Position numbers and translations under genes: made by a program. The notes beneath the pieces were generated by a model. The model did not search any database. It was not told where the DNA came from and was given only the letters and a program-made list of their open reading frames with translations. A DNA stretch of 58,371 bases, taken from NCBI RefSeq assembly GCF_012034245.1, contig NZ_JAATEO010000033.1, positions 1-58,371 on the forward strand. Reading direction: 5' to 3'. Position 1 is the stretch's first letter. Every line of letters begins with the position of its first letter. Of this stretch, positions 24,415-32,671 are shown in pieces. The stretch comes from Micromonospora thermarum (lineage in GTDB: Bacteria; Actinomycetota; Actinomycetes; Mycobacteriales; Micromonosporaceae).

Positions 24415-25185
24415 GTGCCGGACCGTACCGAACCCGCCCAGACACCCGCCCCGGGCAGCGGCGACGACGCCGCCGGCCGCGGCGCGTCCCGCCGGCCCGT
24501 GGACGGCGTGCTCTTCGACTTCCACGGCACCCTCGCCCAGGTGGAGGAGGCCCGCGACTGGGTGACCGCGGCGGCGTCGGCGTGCGGGGTGACGCTGGAC
24601 CGGGTCCGGGCGACCGCGCTGGCCGACCGGCTGCTCACCGCCGGGCGGGCCGGCGGCCCCCTGCCGGCCCGGGTGCCGCCCGCGCTGGCCGAGCTGTGGG
24701 CCGACCGGGACCTGTACCCGCACGCCCACCGTGGCGCGTACACCGGTCTCGCGGAGACGGTCGACGCGGGGATCGACGGGCTCGCCGAGGCGCTCTACGA
24801 GCGGCTGCTGGTGCCGGAGGGCTGGGTGCCGTATCCGGACACCGCTCCCACCCTGACCGCGCTGCGCGCCGCCGGAGTGCGGGTGGGCGTGGTCAGCAAC
24901 ATCGGGTTCGACATCCGGCCGCTGTTCGACGCCTGGGGGCTCACCGACCTCGTGGACGCGTTCGCCCTGTCGTACGAGGTGGGCCGGTGCAAGCCCGACC
25001 CGGGGATCTTCCTGCGCGCGTGCGGCATGCTGGGCGTCGACCCGGAGCGCGCCCTGATGGTCGGTGACACGCCGGCCGACGCGGGGGCGGTGGCCGCCGG
25101 CTGCGCCGTGCTGGTGCTCCCGGCCGCCGACGCCGGCCGCCGCAACGGCCTCGGCGCGGTGCTGGACCTGGCCGGACCCGGCTGA
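24415..25185 (+). CDS. HAD superfamily hydrolase
   Basis: 256 residues. Motif I is DGVLFDFHGTLAQ, where the second Asp of the usual DxDGT is replaced by His (DFHGT), an unusual variant. Motif II is VVSNIGFDI, motif III Lys is in GRCKPDPGIF, and motif IV is MVGDTPADAGA. The nucleophile Asp is retained, but the missing general acid/base Asp could slow phosphatase turnover. A disordered N-terminal stretch of about 25 residues precedes the domain. Substrate unknown. Confidence 0.85.
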   Translation: MPDRTEPAQTPAPGSGDDAAGRGASRRPVDGVLFDFHGTLAQVEEARDWVTAAASACGVTLDRVRATALADRLLTAGRAGGPLPARVPPALAELWADRDLYPHAHRGAYTGLAETVDAGIDGLAEALYERLLVPEGWVPYPDTAPTLTALRAAGVRVGVVSNIGFDIRPLFDAWGLTDLVDAFALSYEVGRCKPDPGIFLRACGMLGVDPERALMVGDTPADAGAVAAGCAVLVLPAADAGRRNGLGAVLDLAGPG

Positions 25186-25222
25186 CGCCTGCGCCGACGT
25201 CGCGGCGCGGCCCGGGCGGCGG

Positions 25223-26077
25223 TCACCCGCCCACGGTCTCCCGGGCCAGCGCCACCAGGTCGGCGACGGCCGGGTGACCGGGCGGCTCGCGCCAGGCCAG
25301 CAGGACGGTCACCTCCGGGGCGTCCGTCAACGGCAGGTAGGCCACCGCCGGGCTGGGGTACGTGGCGGCGGTCGCCGAGGTGGTCACCCCCACGGCGCGG
25401 CCGGCGCTGATCGCGGCCAGCCAGTCGTCGGTGTTGGCGACCTGGACCACCGTGCTGGGAGCGTGACCGGCGGGCCACAGGTCCAGCGTCGTGGTGCCGG
25501 TCTCGACGTTCACGGCGATCGGCTGGTCCACCAGGTCGGCCAGGGTCAGGCTGGCCCGCCCGGCCAACGGGCTGTCCGCGGGCACGGTGGCGAGGCGCGG
25601 TTCGGAGAGCAGCCGGTGCGCCCGCACCCCGGCCAGGTCGACCGGCTGCCGCAGGACGGCCACGTCGACCCGGCCCTGGGCCAGCCCGGCGCTGCGCTCG
25701 TCGATGCGCAGCAGCTCCAGCGGTGTCTCCGGGTGCTCCTGCCGCCACCGCCGCAGCAGCGCGACGGTGTGCTCGCCCAGCGCCGACCAGGCGTGCCCGA
25801 GCCGGATCGGCCGGCCGCCGACGTGGAGCGGGTCGAGCACGTCGTCGACCGCCGCCACCGCGGCGGCGGCGCGGTCGCGGTACGCCCGGCCCACGGCCGT
25901 GAGCTCCAGGTGGTGGGTGGAGCGGTCGACCAGGCGTACGCCGAGATGGGTTTCGAGCTGGCGCAGCGTACGGGACAGCGCGGGCTGGGTGAGCCGGAGC
26001 CGGACCGCCGCGCGGGTGATGCTGCCCTCCTCGGCGATGGCGAGGAGGGCCCGCAGGTGGCGCAGCTCCACGGTCAT
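25223..26077 (-). CDS. LysR family transcriptional regulator
   Basis: 284 residues. The N-terminal winged helix (VELRHLRALLAIAEEGSI, RLTQPALSRTLRQLETHLGV) precedes a periplasmic-binding-like effector domain. ATG 26077 has TATGCT at 26086-26091, 8 nt upstream. It is divergent from the EamA transporter with a 69-bp intergenic region; by LysR convention it probably controls that transporter and itself. The AT-N-AT element ATAACCTGGAAGCAT at the start codon could be part of a LysR box. Confidence 0.9.
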   Translation of the reverse strand: MTVELRHLRALLAIAEEGSITRAAVRLRLTQPALSRTLRQLETHLGVRLVDRSTHHLELTAVGRAYRDRAAAAVAAVDDVLDPLHVGGRPIRLGHAWSALGEHTVALLRRWRQEHPETPLELLRIDERSAGLAQGRVDVAVLRQPVDLAGVRAHRLLSEPRLATVPADSPLAGRASLTLADLVDQPIAVNVETGTTTLDLWPAGHAPSTVVQVANTDDWLAAISAGRAVGVTTSATAATYPSPAVAYLPLTDAPEVTVLLAWREPPGHPAVADLVALARETVGG

Positions 26078-26133
26078 AACCTGGAAGCATAAGCAGGCCC
26101 GGACGGGCATTTCCCCCGGCCGCCGACGGCCCC

Positions 26134-26139
26134 TAGCGT
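26134..26139 (+). promoter_or_regulatory. -10 box TAGCGT, leaderless start of EamA transporter
   Basis: TAGCGT ends 7 nt before GTG 26147, with no ribosome site between them. Confidence 0.6.
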
Positions 26140-26146
26140 CGACGGT

Positions 26147-27064
26147 GTGACCGACACGCTGCTCCCCGACCGGCCGACGCCCGGCCCCGTGCCGACCCGG
26201 CGACCGCGCGGCGGCCTCGGCCCGGTGGGGCTCGTGCTCGGCGGGGCGCTGTCGGTGCAGTTCGGGTCGGCCGTCGCCGCCCTGCTCTTCCCGCGCTCCG
26301 GGGTCGCCGGGGCGGTGACGCTGCGGCTGACCGTGGGCGCCGTGCTGCTGCTGGTGGCGTGCCGGCCCCGACTCCGGGGACACGGCCGAGCCGACTGGGC
26401 GGCGGCCGCCGCGTTCGGTGTGGCGCTGGCCGGCATGAACTCGCTGTTCTACCAGGCCATCGAACGCGTCCCGCTGGGCCCGGCGGTGACCCTGGAGGTG
26501 CTCGGTCCGCTGGCGCTGTCGGTCGTCACCGCCCGCCGTGCGGCGAGCTGGGCCTGCGCGGTGCTCGCCCTCGCCGGGGTGGCGCTGCTCGGCCAGGGAG
26601 GCTTCGAGCGGCTCGACCCCGTCGGCGCCGCTCTCGCGCTCGGCGCGGGCGCCATGTGGGCCGCGTACATCGTGCTCAGCGCCCGGGTCGGTCGCCGCTT
26701 CCCGGGGGCCGACGGGCTGGCCCTGGCGCTGACCGTCGCCGCCCTGCTCACCCTGCCGATCGGGGTGGCCGACGCCGGTTCCGCACTGCTGGACCCGGTG
26801 GTGCTGGCGCTGGGCGGGGCGGTCGCGGTGCTCTCCTCGGTGGTGCCGTACACCATGGAACTGTTCGCCCTGCGCCGGCTGCCCACCGCCACCTTCGCCG
26901 TGCTGATGAGCCTCGGTCCGGCCATCGCCGCCCTGGCCGGCTGGCTGGTGCTGCGGCAGGCGTTGACGGTGGCCGAGGTGCTGGCGATCGGCCTGGTGAT
27001 CGCCGCCAGCGTCGGCGCGGTCCGGGTCAGCGCAGCAGCCGCACCGCACCCGGAACCACGGTGA
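26147..27064 (+). CDS. EamA/DMT family exporter (RhtA-like)
   Basis: 305 residues with ten hydrophobic helices in two EamA repeats. Segments NSLFYQAIERVPLGPAVTLE and LSSVVPYTMELFALRRLPTA resemble RhtA-type threonine/homoserine exporters. Substrate is uncertain; amino acids or small metabolites are likely. Divergently expressed from a LysR regulator. Its last 38 bp overlap the convergent lipid kinase gene. Confidence 0.87.
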   Translation: MTDTLLPDRPTPGPVPTRRPRGGLGPVGLVLGGALSVQFGSAVAALLFPRSGVAGAVTLRLTVGAVLLLVACRPRLRGHGRADWAAAAAFGVALAGMNSLFYQAIERVPLGPAVTLEVLGPLALSVVTARRAASWACAVLALAGVALLGQGGFERLDPVGAALALGAGAMWAAYIVLSARVGRRFPGADGLALALTVAALLTLPIGVADAGSALLDPVVLALGGAVAVLSSVVPYTMELFALRRLPTATFAVLMSLGPAIAALAGWLVLRQALTVAEVLAIGLVIAASVGAVRVSAAAAPHPEPR

Positions 27065-27950
27065 TCGTCACCGGTAGGTCGACCGCCCGCTCGCCGTCGG
27101 CGTACGTGGTGATGCCCTCCGCGGCCACCTCGACGGTCCGCGCCCGGTAGCTGCGCACCAGCGGGTGCTCGACGTGTGTGCCCTGGTAGATGCGCGGCTT
27201 CACCCGCATGAGCGTGCGCCGGTCGAACCGCCCGCCCACCACGACGTCGAGCAGCCCGTCGGTGGGATCGGCGGCGGGACAGATCCGCATGCCGCCGCCG
27301 TACGTGGGGCAGTTGCCGACCGCCACGAGGACGGCGTCGACCTCGTGGGTCTCCCCGTCCAGGCGCAGCGTGTAGCGGCGGGGGCGCAGGCGGGCCAGTT
27401 CCACCAGGATGGCCAGGTCGTAGCGGCGCGGGCCGCGGGGCCAGCGCATCCGGTTGGCCCGCTCGTTGACGATCGCGTCGAAACCGGCGGCCAGCACCGC
27501 CCCGTACCAGCGGCGGGTGCCGTCGGCGGCGGTGACCCGGGCGAGGTCGACCGGGTGGGACCGACCGTCCCGCACAGCCGCCGCGATCACGTTCGCCGCC
27601 GCGAGCGGGTCGGCCGGAAAACCCGTGTCGACGGCGAAGTCGTTGCCGGTGCCCGCCGGCACCGCTCCGAACGGCACGGACGTGCCCGCCACCGCCTGCA
27701 GGGCCAGGTGCACGGTGCCGTCACCGCCGACCGCGACCAGGCCGGACGCCCCCTCCGCCACCGCCTCGTGGCACGCCGCCTGGGCCTCCACCGCGCTCCG
27801 CGCCTCCAGCATCCGCACCGGCCGCCCGGCGGCCGCGAGCCGCTCCAGCACCTGGGGCAGCAGCCCCAGGTGGCGTCCCCGGCCGGCGGTGGGATTGGCG
27901 AGGACGGCGACGGGCCCGCCGGCGGCGGAAGGGTGATCGGCTGCGGTCAC
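27027..27950 (-). CDS. Diacylglycerol kinase/YegS-like lipid kinase
   Basis: 307 residues. The nucleotide-binding DAGK catalytic motifs are present: VLANPTAGRGR, LVAVGGDGTVHLALQ and GAVPAGTGNDFAV, with a C-terminal beta domain (RICPAADPTDGLLDVV). It would phosphorylate a membrane lipid such as diacylglycerol, contributing to phospholipid recycling. Start GTG 27950 is favoured because TACGGT at 27958-27963 lies 7 nt upstream; GTG 27959 is an in-frame alternative. Confidence 0.88.
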   Translation of the reverse strand: MTAADHPSAAGGPVAVLANPTAGRGRHLGLLPQVLERLAAAGRPVRMLEARSAVEAQAACHEAVAEGASGLVAVGGDGTVHLALQAVAGTSVPFGAVPAGTGNDFAVDTGFPADPLAAANVIAAAVRDGRSHPVDLARVTAADGTRRWYGAVLAAGFDAIVNERANRMRWPRGPRRYDLAILVELARLRPRRYTLRLDGETHEVDAVLVAVGNCPTYGGGMRICPAADPTDGLLDVVVGGRFDRRTLMRVKPRIYQGTHVEHPLVRSYRARTVEVAAEGITTYADGERAVDLPVTITVVPGAVRLLR

Positions 27951-28019
27951 GGCGAGCACCGTACCCGCCGCTGCGGCCCTGCGCGCCGGCCGGCCGACCA
28001 GACATCGCCGTACGGGGGT

Positions 28020-28670
28020 CTAGGCCAGGCCCGACTGGTAGGCGAAGACGACGAGCTGGGCCCGGTCCCGGGCGCCGAGCTTGACCATCGCCCGGCTGAC
28101 GTGGGTACGGGCGGTGGCCGGGCTGACCACCAACCGCTCGGCGATCTCGTGGTTGGTGAGGCCCTGCGCGACCAGGGCGACGACCTCACGCTCGCGGTCG
28201 GTCAGCTGGCCGAGCCGCGGGTGTGGCGTGACGGCGCGCGGGGCCCGGCTGACGAACTCCCCGATCAGGGTACGGGTGACCGAGGGCGACAGCAGGGCAC
28301 CACCGTCGGTGACGGTGCGGATCGCCTCGATCAGCCGGGCGGGCGGGGTGTCCTTGAGCAGGAAACCGCTGGCACCGTGCCGCAGGGCGTCGAAGACGTA
28401 CCGGTCGTGCTCGAAGGTCGTCAGGACGATCACCCGCGTGTCGGACAGGTCGGGCCGGGCGGCGATGCGCCGGGTGGCCTCCAGTCCGTCCACGCCGGGC
28501 ATCCGGATGTCCATCAGGACAACGTCCGGGAGGGTACGCACCGCCGCCTCCACGGCGCCGAGCCCGTCGGCCGCCTCGCCCGCGACCGTGAACCCGTCCT
28601 CGTTGTCCAGGAGAGTGCGCAGCCCGAGCCGCACCAGGTCCTGATCGTCGACCAGCAGCACCGAGATCAT
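28020..28670 (-). CDS. NarL/LuxR-type response regulator
   Basis: 216 residues. Receiver domain with acidic pocket LVDDQ, phosphoacceptor Asp54 in VVLMDIRMPGVDG and the conserved Lys in GFLLKDTPPARLIEAIR. The C-terminal GerE/LuxR helix-turn-helix reads LTDREREVVALVAQGLTNHE. ATG 28670 is preceded by GGAGGCGGAC. It follows the membrane protein gene by 27 nt and belongs with the frameshifted histidine kinase upstream. Confidence 0.92.
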   Translation of the reverse strand: MISVLLVDDQDLVRLGLRTLLDNEDGFTVAGEAADGLGAVEAAVRTLPDVVLMDIRMPGVDGLEATRRIAARPDLSDTRVIVLTTFEHDRYVFDALRHGASGFLLKDTPPARLIEAIRTVTDGGALLSPSVTRTLIGEFVSRAPRAVTPHPRLGQLTDREREVVALVAQGLTNHEIAERLVVSPATARTHVSRAMVKLGARDRAQLVVFAYQSGLA

Positions 28671-28697
28671 GTCCGCCTCCGCTCCCGGTCGATGGTC

Positions 28698-29252
28698 TCA
28701 CCGTGCTGCGCGTCGCACCCGTCCCCACGGCTTGAACACCGACAGCGTCATCGCGACGAGCACCGCCGTGGTCGAGACGATCGGCGGGAAGGCCATGTCG
28801 GTGAACTCCGGCAGTGGACGCCCGTCGGTGAGCGACGCCCGGGTGCCCTCGGTCAACTCCCGCACGCCGGGACTCAGCAGGGCGACGACCAGGGTGACCA
28901 GGACGACGTTGAGCACGAGTTTGACGGCCACCCACCAGTACCGCACCAGCCCGTACTTCGTGCCCAGACCGAGCAGGACGCCGGTGGCCAGGCACACCAG
29001 ACCGGTGGCGGCGAGCGGCCAGGTCGCGAAGTGCCCGATCCCGGTGAGGGCCGCCGCGGCACCGAGATCGTCGCCGGAGCCGAACGCCGCGAGGACGAGC
29101 AGGCCGAGCACGATGTCGATGCCCAGCCACGCGCCGGCGGACGCGATGTGCAGCAGGAGCAGGAACCGACGGAGTCGCGGACCGGTGCGCCAGCGGGCCG
29201 CGGTGGTTCCCGGTCGTCCCGCGCGGGCCGGTCCGGTCATGGTGTCGCTCAT
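28698..29252 (-). CDS. Four-helix integral membrane protein (DUF2269-like)
   Basis: 184 residues, about four hydrophobic helices. The first contains LLLLHIASAGAWLGIDIVLG, a conserved-looking membrane motif with His and Trp, and ATGLVCLATGVLLGLGTKYG follows. Family assignment is tentative. It is sandwiched between the histidine kinase and the response regulator on the same strand, so it may be an accessory sensor or a target of that system. ATG 29252. Confidence 0.7.
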   Translation of the reverse strand: MSDTMTGPARAGRPGTTAARWRTGPRLRRFLLLLHIASAGAWLGIDIVLGLLVLAAFGSGDDLGAAAALTGIGHFATWPLAATGLVCLATGVLLGLGTKYGLVRYWWVAVKLVLNVVLVTLVVALLSPGVRELTEGTRASLTDGRPLPEFTDMAFPPIVSTTAVLVAMTLSVFKPWGRVRRAAR

Positions 29253-29346
29253 GCCGCAATCCTCGGCCGGTCCGGCCCGGCGGGCATCGGCCCCGGAACG
29301 CATCCCCGCGTACGTCGAGGGACGTAGGCCCACCCGCAGCGGAGCC

Positions 29347-30508
29347 TCAGTCGCCGGTCGGGAAGGTGGCGTGTACGCGGAACCGTCCGGCGTCGTGCCC
29401 CACGGTCAGGTCACCGCCCACGTGCTCCACCCGCCGGCGCATGCCGTTGATGCCGAACCCCGCCACCACGGGCTCGCCCAGGACGTCCTGGTTGACCACC
29501 GTCACGTCCACCGCCCGGGGCAGGTAGGAGATGTCGATGCTCACGTGCGGGGTGGGCGGAGTGCTTCACGACGTTGGTCAGCGACTCCTGCAACACGCGG
29601 TAGGCGGCGACGTCGACGGCGGGCGGCAGCCGTCGGCGCCGGCCGTGCACCGCCAGGGCCACGGACACGCCGGCGGCCCGTACCCGCTCGCAGAGGTCGT
29701 CCAGGCGGTCCAGACCCGGAGTCGGCGCCCGGTCACCACTCCGCTGTCCCGCCCCGACCGGTGAGATGGCGGCGAGGGTCGCGCGCAACTCCGCCAGGGC
29801 GTCGGCGCTCGCCCGGCTGATCGCCTCCAGCGCGACCAGCGCCTGCGCGGGCTTGGTCCGCCGCAGGTGCAGCGCGATGTCCGCCTGCATCTGGATCGCC
29901 GCCAGGCCGTGGCCGACGATGTCGTGCACCTCCTGCGCCAGTCGCAGCCGCTCGGCGTCCAGCAGCCGGCGTTCGGTCTCCCGGCGTTCCCGCGCGCCGG
30001 CCTCCACCACGAGCCGGCGGGCCAGGCCCAGGCTGAACGGGACGGCCACCCAGGCCGACGCGGGAAACACGCCGAGCAGGCCCGGCAGCGCCGCGTCGTT
30101 GGTGAACAGGTGCACCAGCAGGACGGCCAACGCGCCGAGGCACCATGCCGCCGCCGGCACGGGCGGGCGCCGGCGTGCCACCGCGTACACGGCGACGGCG
30201 ACGCTGAACATGATCGGTCCGTAGGGGTATCCGGCCGTCAGGTAGCCGGCGGTGGCGAGGGCGACCACGACGAGCACGGGCACCGGGCAGCGGCGGCGCG
30301 CGGCGGTCGCGAGCCCCGCGACGACGATCAGGCCGACTCCGAGCGGATCCAGGGTCTCGTCGGCCGCGGACACGCGGTCCACGTACGGCGCCGTCAGCAG
30401 GCCCACCACGGCGAGCCCGACCGCCGGCCCGACCTCGGCCAGCAGGGACCGCCGGGCCGACCAGCGTCGACCCGGCGGCCCGACCGTCCTGGGCTGACCC
30501 GGACTCAC
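29347..30508 (-). pseudogene. Sensor histidine kinase with frameshift before the ATP lid
   Basis: NarL-partner kinase. From GTG 30508 (GGAGGG upstream) the frame encodes several hydrophobic helices, the DHp domain with His195 in LAQEVHDIVGH, and the N box ending ESLTNVVKHSAH. At the run of four G at 29549-29552 the frame breaks. The expected continuation HVSIDISYLPRAVDV and the G box GFGINGMRRRVEHVGGD are in another frame ending at 29347. One base too many in the homopolymer would restore everything, so it is either a recent loss, a phase-variable tract or an assembly error. Without repair the kinase lacks its ATP lid. Confidence 0.85.
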
Positions 30509-30529
30509 CGTGGGATCCCTCCGTCACCT

Positions 30530-30546
30530 CGATGGATACACCATCG
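30530..30546. promoter_or_regulatory. Inverted repeat upstream of the two-component operon
   Basis: CGATGG and CCATCG arms separated by ATACA. On the minus strand the centre reads TGTAT, so the element may overlap a -10 box. A plausible binding site for the response regulator (autoregulation). Confidence 0.4.
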
Positions 30547-30871
30547 CCGGGCCGCGGCGGGGACGCGACGGCCGGCGGACGTATCCCGCGGTACGTCCGG
30601 CGGCGTACGCGGACCCGGCGCTGCGCGTGGACCACCGGCGACAGGCAACGGGCGGTCCCGTTGACGGGACCGCCCGGGCAGCCGCGCGGACGGAACGGGT
30701 CCCGTCCCGCGACACGTCCGACGGTCACGGGACCAGAACGACCACCACCGGGCGGAGCGGCCGGAGGGCCGGACGACCGCACGGGCGGGTCCGCCGGGAC
30801 TCAGCCGGGCCGCGCGTCCGTTCCCGAGAGCCGGTCACCGGGCGCCACCGACGGGCGTACGGGGACGGAAA
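30547..30871. other. Intergenic region without a recognisable gene
   Basis: About 325 bp between the kinase start and the tatC terminator. No frame on either strand has protein-like composition and no tRNA or repeat was seen. It presumably holds the upstream part of the kinase promoter. Confidence 0.5.
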
Positions 30872-30905
30872 ACGACACGAGCCCCCGGGCGGGGGCTCGT
30901 GTCGT
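30872..30905 (-). terminator. Terminator after tatC
   Basis: Perfect 15-bp stem: ACGACACGAGCCCCC (30872-30886) and its complement (30891-30905) with loop GGGC. On the minus strand it is followed by TTTTCCGTC, a short T run, 20 bp beyond the tatC stop. Confidence 0.8.
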
Positions 30906-30925
30906 CACCGGTGCCGCCGGCGCGG

Positions 30926-31876
30926 TCAGGTCATCTCGTCGTAGCGGCGGTCGATCGGTGCCGGCTTCGCGATCGGCTCCGGTGCGGCGATCGGGGCGCT
31001 CGCCTCGACCCGTTGCCCCGCCTCGACCGGCTCGGCGTCGAACTCCAGCGGCGACACCTCGTCGTCGGCGATGCCGGCGTAGATCTCCTTGCCGCGTCCC
31101 TTGCGCCTGTCGTTGAGGAACGCGACGCCGACCGCGGCGAAGTACAGCGCGCAGAGGCAGATGGCGAGCGCCGTCATGCCGAACGGATCCGGGGTGGGGG
31201 TCACCACCGCCGAGAAGGCGAAGAAGACGAACACCGCCACTCGCCACCAGCTCAGCAGCCGCTTGGCGCTGGCGATGCCGACGAAGTTGAGCATCAGCAC
31301 GATGAGCGGGAACTCGAACGCCACCCCGAACAGCAGGATCAGGTTGGTGACGAACGAGACGTACCGGGTGATGTCCAGGGTGGTGTTGATGTCGCTGCCG
31401 GAGATGTCCAGCAGGAACTCCAGGCCCTTGGCGGTGACGAAGTACGCCAGCACCGCGCCGGCGGCGAACAGTGGCGCCGCCAGCCCGGTGAAGACGTACG
31501 CGTAGCGCCGCTCGTGCCGGTGCAGGCCGGGCGCGATGAACGCCCACAGCTGGTAGAGCCAGACCGGCGCGGCGATGATCAGACCGACCCAGAGGCCGAT
31601 CTTCAGGTTGAGCAGGAACAGGTCCGCGGGACCGAGCTGGACGAAGTCGCACGCCCCGTTGGTGGTCTGCGCCTGCGGCAGGTCGCAGTACGGCTTCTTG
31701 AGCACGTTGAGCACCGGGCCGGCGAGCCAGATGCCGAAGCCGAAGCCGACGAGGATCGCCAGCGACGCCTTGAACAGCCGGTTGCGCAGCTCGCGGACGT
31801 GCTCGATCAGCGTCATCGAGCCGTCCGCGGCCCGCTCGAACTTGCTCGGACCGCGCTTACGCAGGGCGAAGGCCAC
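30926..31876 (-). CDS. tatC: Sec-independent translocase subunit TatC
   Basis: 316 residues, six membrane helices. Typical segments are MTLIEHVRELRNRLFKA, KPYCDLPQ, FEFPLIVLMLNFVGI and AVVTPTPDPFGMTALAICL. It forms the twin-arginine signal receptor complex with TatA. The C-terminal 60 residues are an acidic/proline tail typical of actinobacteria. The start at 31876 is GTG. It follows tatA by 18 nt in one operon. Confidence 0.95.
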   Translation of the reverse strand: MAFALRKRGPSKFERAADGSMTLIEHVRELRNRLFKASLAILVGFGFGIWLAGPVLNVLKKPYCDLPQAQTTNGACDFVQLGPADLFLLNLKIGLWVGLIIAAPVWLYQLWAFIAPGLHRHERRYAYVFTGLAAPLFAAGAVLAYFVTAKGLEFLLDISGSDINTTLDITRYVSFVTNLILLFGVAFEFPLIVLMLNFVGIASAKRLLSWWRVAVFVFFAFSAVVTPTPDPFGMTALAICLCALYFAAVGVAFLNDRRKGRGKEIYAGIADDEVSPLEFDAEPVEAGQRVEASAPIAAPEPIAKPAPIDRRYDEMT

Positions 31877-31894
31877 GGTGGTCGGGCCCTTCGG

Positions 31895-32206
31895 TCAGTT
31901 GTCGCGGACGCGCTGCACCGGGTCGACGACCGGCTGCTGCGGCGGGGCCTGGTGGGGCGCCTGCTGACCGTACTGGGCCTGCTGCGGCGTCTGCTGTGCC
32001 TGCGGCGGCAGCGGCTGGTAACCGGCCTGCGCGTCGGCCTTCTCGGCCAGGTCGCGGTCGTCGTCGTGCAGGCTCTTGGTCTCGGCCTTGATGATCCGCA
32101 GCGAACGGCCCAGCGAACGGGCCGCGTCGGGGAGCCGCTTCGCGCCGAAGAGCAGGATCAGCACGACCACGAGTACGGCGATGTGCCACGGCTTGAGGGC
32201 ACCCAT
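31895..32206 (-). CDS. tatA: Sec-independent translocase subunit TatA
   Basis: 103 residues: an N-terminal membrane helix (HIAVLVVVLILLFGAKRLPD), the FGAKRLPD hinge, an amphipathic helix (SLGRSLRIIKAETKSLHDDD) and a Gln/Pro-rich tail. It oligomerises into the Tat pore. ATG 32206. Confidence 0.95.
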   Translation of the reverse strand: MGALKPWHIAVLVVVLILLFGAKRLPDAARSLGRSLRIIKAETKSLHDDDRDLAEKADAQAGYQPLPPQAQQTPQQAQYGQQAPHQAPPQQPVVDPVQRVRDN

Positions 32207-32355
32207 GGGAAGCTCCAGTCGCTCTGTGTCGGGCAGGGGTGGTACCGCAGCCCATCGTACGTGCGTCGTGGGACGTTGCCACCCGCCGGGCGGTGAGGGA
32301 TCCTCCCGGCCGGTGAAGTCTTGACCAACCCCCGATGTCCCGTCAACCGCCGGAG

Positions 32356-32383
32356 CGTGCCGTTCCGTGCGCGGAACGGCACG
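32356..32383 (-). terminator. Hairpin terminator downstream of the small coiled-coil gene
   Basis: CGTGCCGTTCCG (32356-32367) and CGGAACGGCACG (32372-32383) form a perfect 12-bp stem with a 4-nt loop, 29 bp beyond the stop of the leftward gene at 32413 and upstream of tatA. Confidence 0.7.
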
Positions 32384-32412
32384 AAACCGCGCACGATCGC
32401 GACGAAGATCGA

Positions 32413-32661
32413 TCAGTCGCCGCGCTTCGCCTTGATGACGGCGAGCCGGCGCTGCGTGGTGTCCAGGCGCTCCTGCAGCGCCTCGGCCCGGACCTGGAGG
32501 GCCTCGGCGGCCTCCTGGAGGGCCTCCGCCTCACCGGCGCGTCGTTGCAGCGCCAAGGCGGCGCGGCGCAGCCGGGGCAGCCGGGCCACGACCGGCCGGA
32601 CGGCCAGGCCGAGCAGCACGAGCGGGACCAGCACCAGCGCGACCACGATCCACGTCACCAC
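32413..32661 (-). CDS. Small membrane-anchored coiled-coil protein, unknown function
   Basis: 82 residues. One N-terminal membrane helix (TWIVVALVLVPLVLLGLAV) is followed by an uninterrupted Ala/Leu/Glu/Gln-rich heptad region (EAEALQEAAEALQVRAEALQ). GTG 32661 lies 10 nt after the pafC stop, so it belongs to the pafBC transcript, and it has its own terminator. No family recognised; topology suggests an inner-membrane scaffold with a cytoplasmic coil. Confidence 0.7.
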   Translation of the reverse strand: MVTWIVVALVLVPLVLLGLAVRPVVARLPRLRRAALALQRRAGEAEALQEAAEALQVRAEALQERLDTTQRRLAVIKAKRGD

Positions 32662-32671
32662 GGCGGCCAGC

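Noticed and set aside
25223..27049. Minus-strand frame extending the LysR gene upstream by about 320 codons
   Set aside because: The extension is antisense to the EamA transporter and is Gly/Arg/His-rich shadow sequence; the leaderless -10 fixes the LysR start at 26077.
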